DNA of 23,601 nucleotides. Origin: Plakobranchus ocellatus. Taxonomy: Eukaryota > Mollusca > Gastropoda > Plakobranchidae. Position numbers and translations under genes: made by a program. Below are positions 22,230 to 23,601 of this stretch, piece by piece. Numbering within the stretch: position 1 is the stretch's first letter; each line of letters starts with the position of its first letter. The stretch covers positions 696,638 through 720,238 of the forward strand of contig BLXT01001042.1 in assembly GCA_019648995.1 (NCBI GenBank), read 5' to 3'. The notes under the pieces are model-generated. The model did not search any database. It had not been told where the DNA came from and worked only from the letters and a program-made list of their open reading frames with translations.

Positions 22230-22690
22230 AAATTGGGTTTTGAAATGACAAAAACAAAAAAAAAAAAATCCTAAAAAAAGCAACACAAGCACAATCCGCA
22301 AAGACGTAGTCAATTTTAAGTGGCACTTCCTGGGCAACAATAATTATTATCTGCATAGAAGATATTAGTTTGTATTTTTGTCTGATAAGTCATTGTCTTT
22401 ATTGAGGTTAAAATTGCACAAAGGTGTAAACTAAAAAGCCCAGGAATATCAAAATCTTAAATCGGCTCTATTTCTGACCATAAAGGCACCTGGACGATAT
22501 TTTCAGATCATTACTGCTAACGGAAAGACTGATGTATAGAACTACAAACATCTCTTTTTTTGGTATACATGTAATACTTTTATTGATGAAAAAAAAATCT
22601 TTTGCATTTTGAAAAAAAAAATGTACCGTAGGTGAGGATTGAGAAATAAAGTCAATAGAGGTTACATTGTATAATGATGCAATGTATGCC
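22230..22690. other. Non-coding spacer between islands
   Basis: AT-rich with A-runs. I see no coding potential, consistent with an intron or intergenic DNA. Confidence 0.4.
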
Positions 22691-22814
22691 TATACATTCA
22701 ATAATCTAAAGAAAAAAATATGTTCATGGAGCGCCATGGCTCCGATATCTGTAAGTGTAACACACCCGGCACCTGAAGGGGTAGAATATCCTGCTCCTCA
22801 TCTTTGAACCTCAC

Positions 22815-22944
22815 CTCTTCTATTTCGGCTTGACTATACGATGACGATGTTCTTCCTGGTACAAAGACAAAATGGTAATGGCAATTACAAATCGTCGTTA
22901 CCAGTGACTCATCGAGGTTTGCATCATCACCTATGCACCACACG
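22815..22944 (-). other. Unassigned coding-like island B, possible exon
   Basis: On the minus strand a pyrimidine-rich tract ends tttactcgcttag, then 130 bases stay open to a donor-like GAG|GTGAGG at 22815/22814. The frame reads CIGDDANLDESLVTTICNC, HYHFVFVPGRTSSS and SQAEIEE; read through, it stays open to 22698. I do not recognise it. It ends in phase 0, whereas island A2 would begin needing two bases, so the two cannot be joined directly. Either an exon lies between or one call is wrong. Confidence 0.35.
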
Positions 22945-23601
22945 CTAAGCGAGTAAACGCAAGCATAAACATATTACAAATATACGAAGTGGCCGTGTAA
23001 TCAAATCCACCCCCCCCCCCCCCAAAAAAAAAANNNGATGTTCTAAATTGATGCATGCTTTGGTGTGTAAAGCAAGAATGGCTTTTGTTAGGACTGGAGC
23101 TGTAACCAAACAACACTCTGGTCACGAAAAAAACAAAAACACAAACAAAAAACAACCGCAAGAAACATTGAAATAAAAATTAATGTGCATGTATGTAAAA
23201 TGCATTAGAAAGCATTTAGAAATTAGATGCTTTAAAAATGTTAATTCCATTTTAAATAAGCTTTTTTTTTCAGTTGTAAGCACATACAATTACAAACCTA
23301 GGTGGAATTTCACAATGTCTGCTGAATAAGAATTGAATTACTATGGGTCTTACAAGCTTTGATTATGAAACGTTGAATTTGGGAGACACTGATTAACTCT
23401 TTCCCACTACAATCAAATATAGGTTTATAATGTTTGTATGAAATGAGAGGACACTGCGAGCACTCCTAGCAGCCTGGCAAAATGAAAGTGTTAAATATAT
23501 TGTATAAATTGAGAAGTGATTGTTTTAAGTATTTCCTGTTTGCATACTATTTTATTTCTTTATCAATTTGAAAGAGCTTTTTTTTTAAAAAGCCTATCTT
23601 C
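22945..23601. other. Window end: no gene seen
   Basis: Contains a 14-base C-run (23010-23023) next to A-rich sequence and three undetermined bases at 23034-23036, a likely sequencing trouble spot. The rest is AT-rich non-coding DNA. Confidence 0.5.

Overview
This window is AT-rich metazoan genomic DNA with very low gene density, GT-AG introns, many simple repeats and scattered transposon debris. I place it in an invertebrate, probably a mollusc. That is an inference from gene similarity, the LINE type and the TAGATCTAGA-rich repeat tract; nothing in the window proves the species.

One complete, well-supported gene is present: a plus-strand orthologue of MEMO1 (mediator of ErbB2-driven cell motility 1, MEMO protein family). 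It has nine coding exons between 3670 and 13100, all with GT-AG borders. They encode 299 residues, against 297 in human MEMO1 (from memory). The residues that bind metal in the human protein fall at the same numbers (His49, His81, His192, Cys244). An in-frame stop lies 24 bases before the chosen ATG, and a plausible splice acceptor lies further upstream, so a non-coding 5' exon probably exists, perhaps in the first 500 bases.

Layout. 1-500: relatively CpG-containing sequence, possible promoter or 5' exon. 490-745: TAGATCTAGA palindromic tract. 902-1670: foldback-like element with long inverted arms built of about 54-59 bp tandem subunits. 1671-3589: nothing recognised apart from a possible hAT terminus at 3312. 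3590-13570: MEMO1; its introns hold a nested pair of small inverted-repeat transposons (10180-10547, 10323-10474), microsatellites and an assembly gap. 13926-14732: non-autonomous pogo/Tigger-like element with TA target duplication. 14735-19085: no gene seen. 19090-21575: decayed LINE on the minus strand with endonuclease and reverse transcriptase remnants. 21786-22944: two coding-like islands on the minus strand that I could not assign, possibly exons of a neighbouring gene. 22945-23601: nothing recognised.

I found no prokaryote-style operon, CRISPR array or tRNA. The most unusual features are the foldback element, the nested intronic transposons and the unassigned minus-strand islands.
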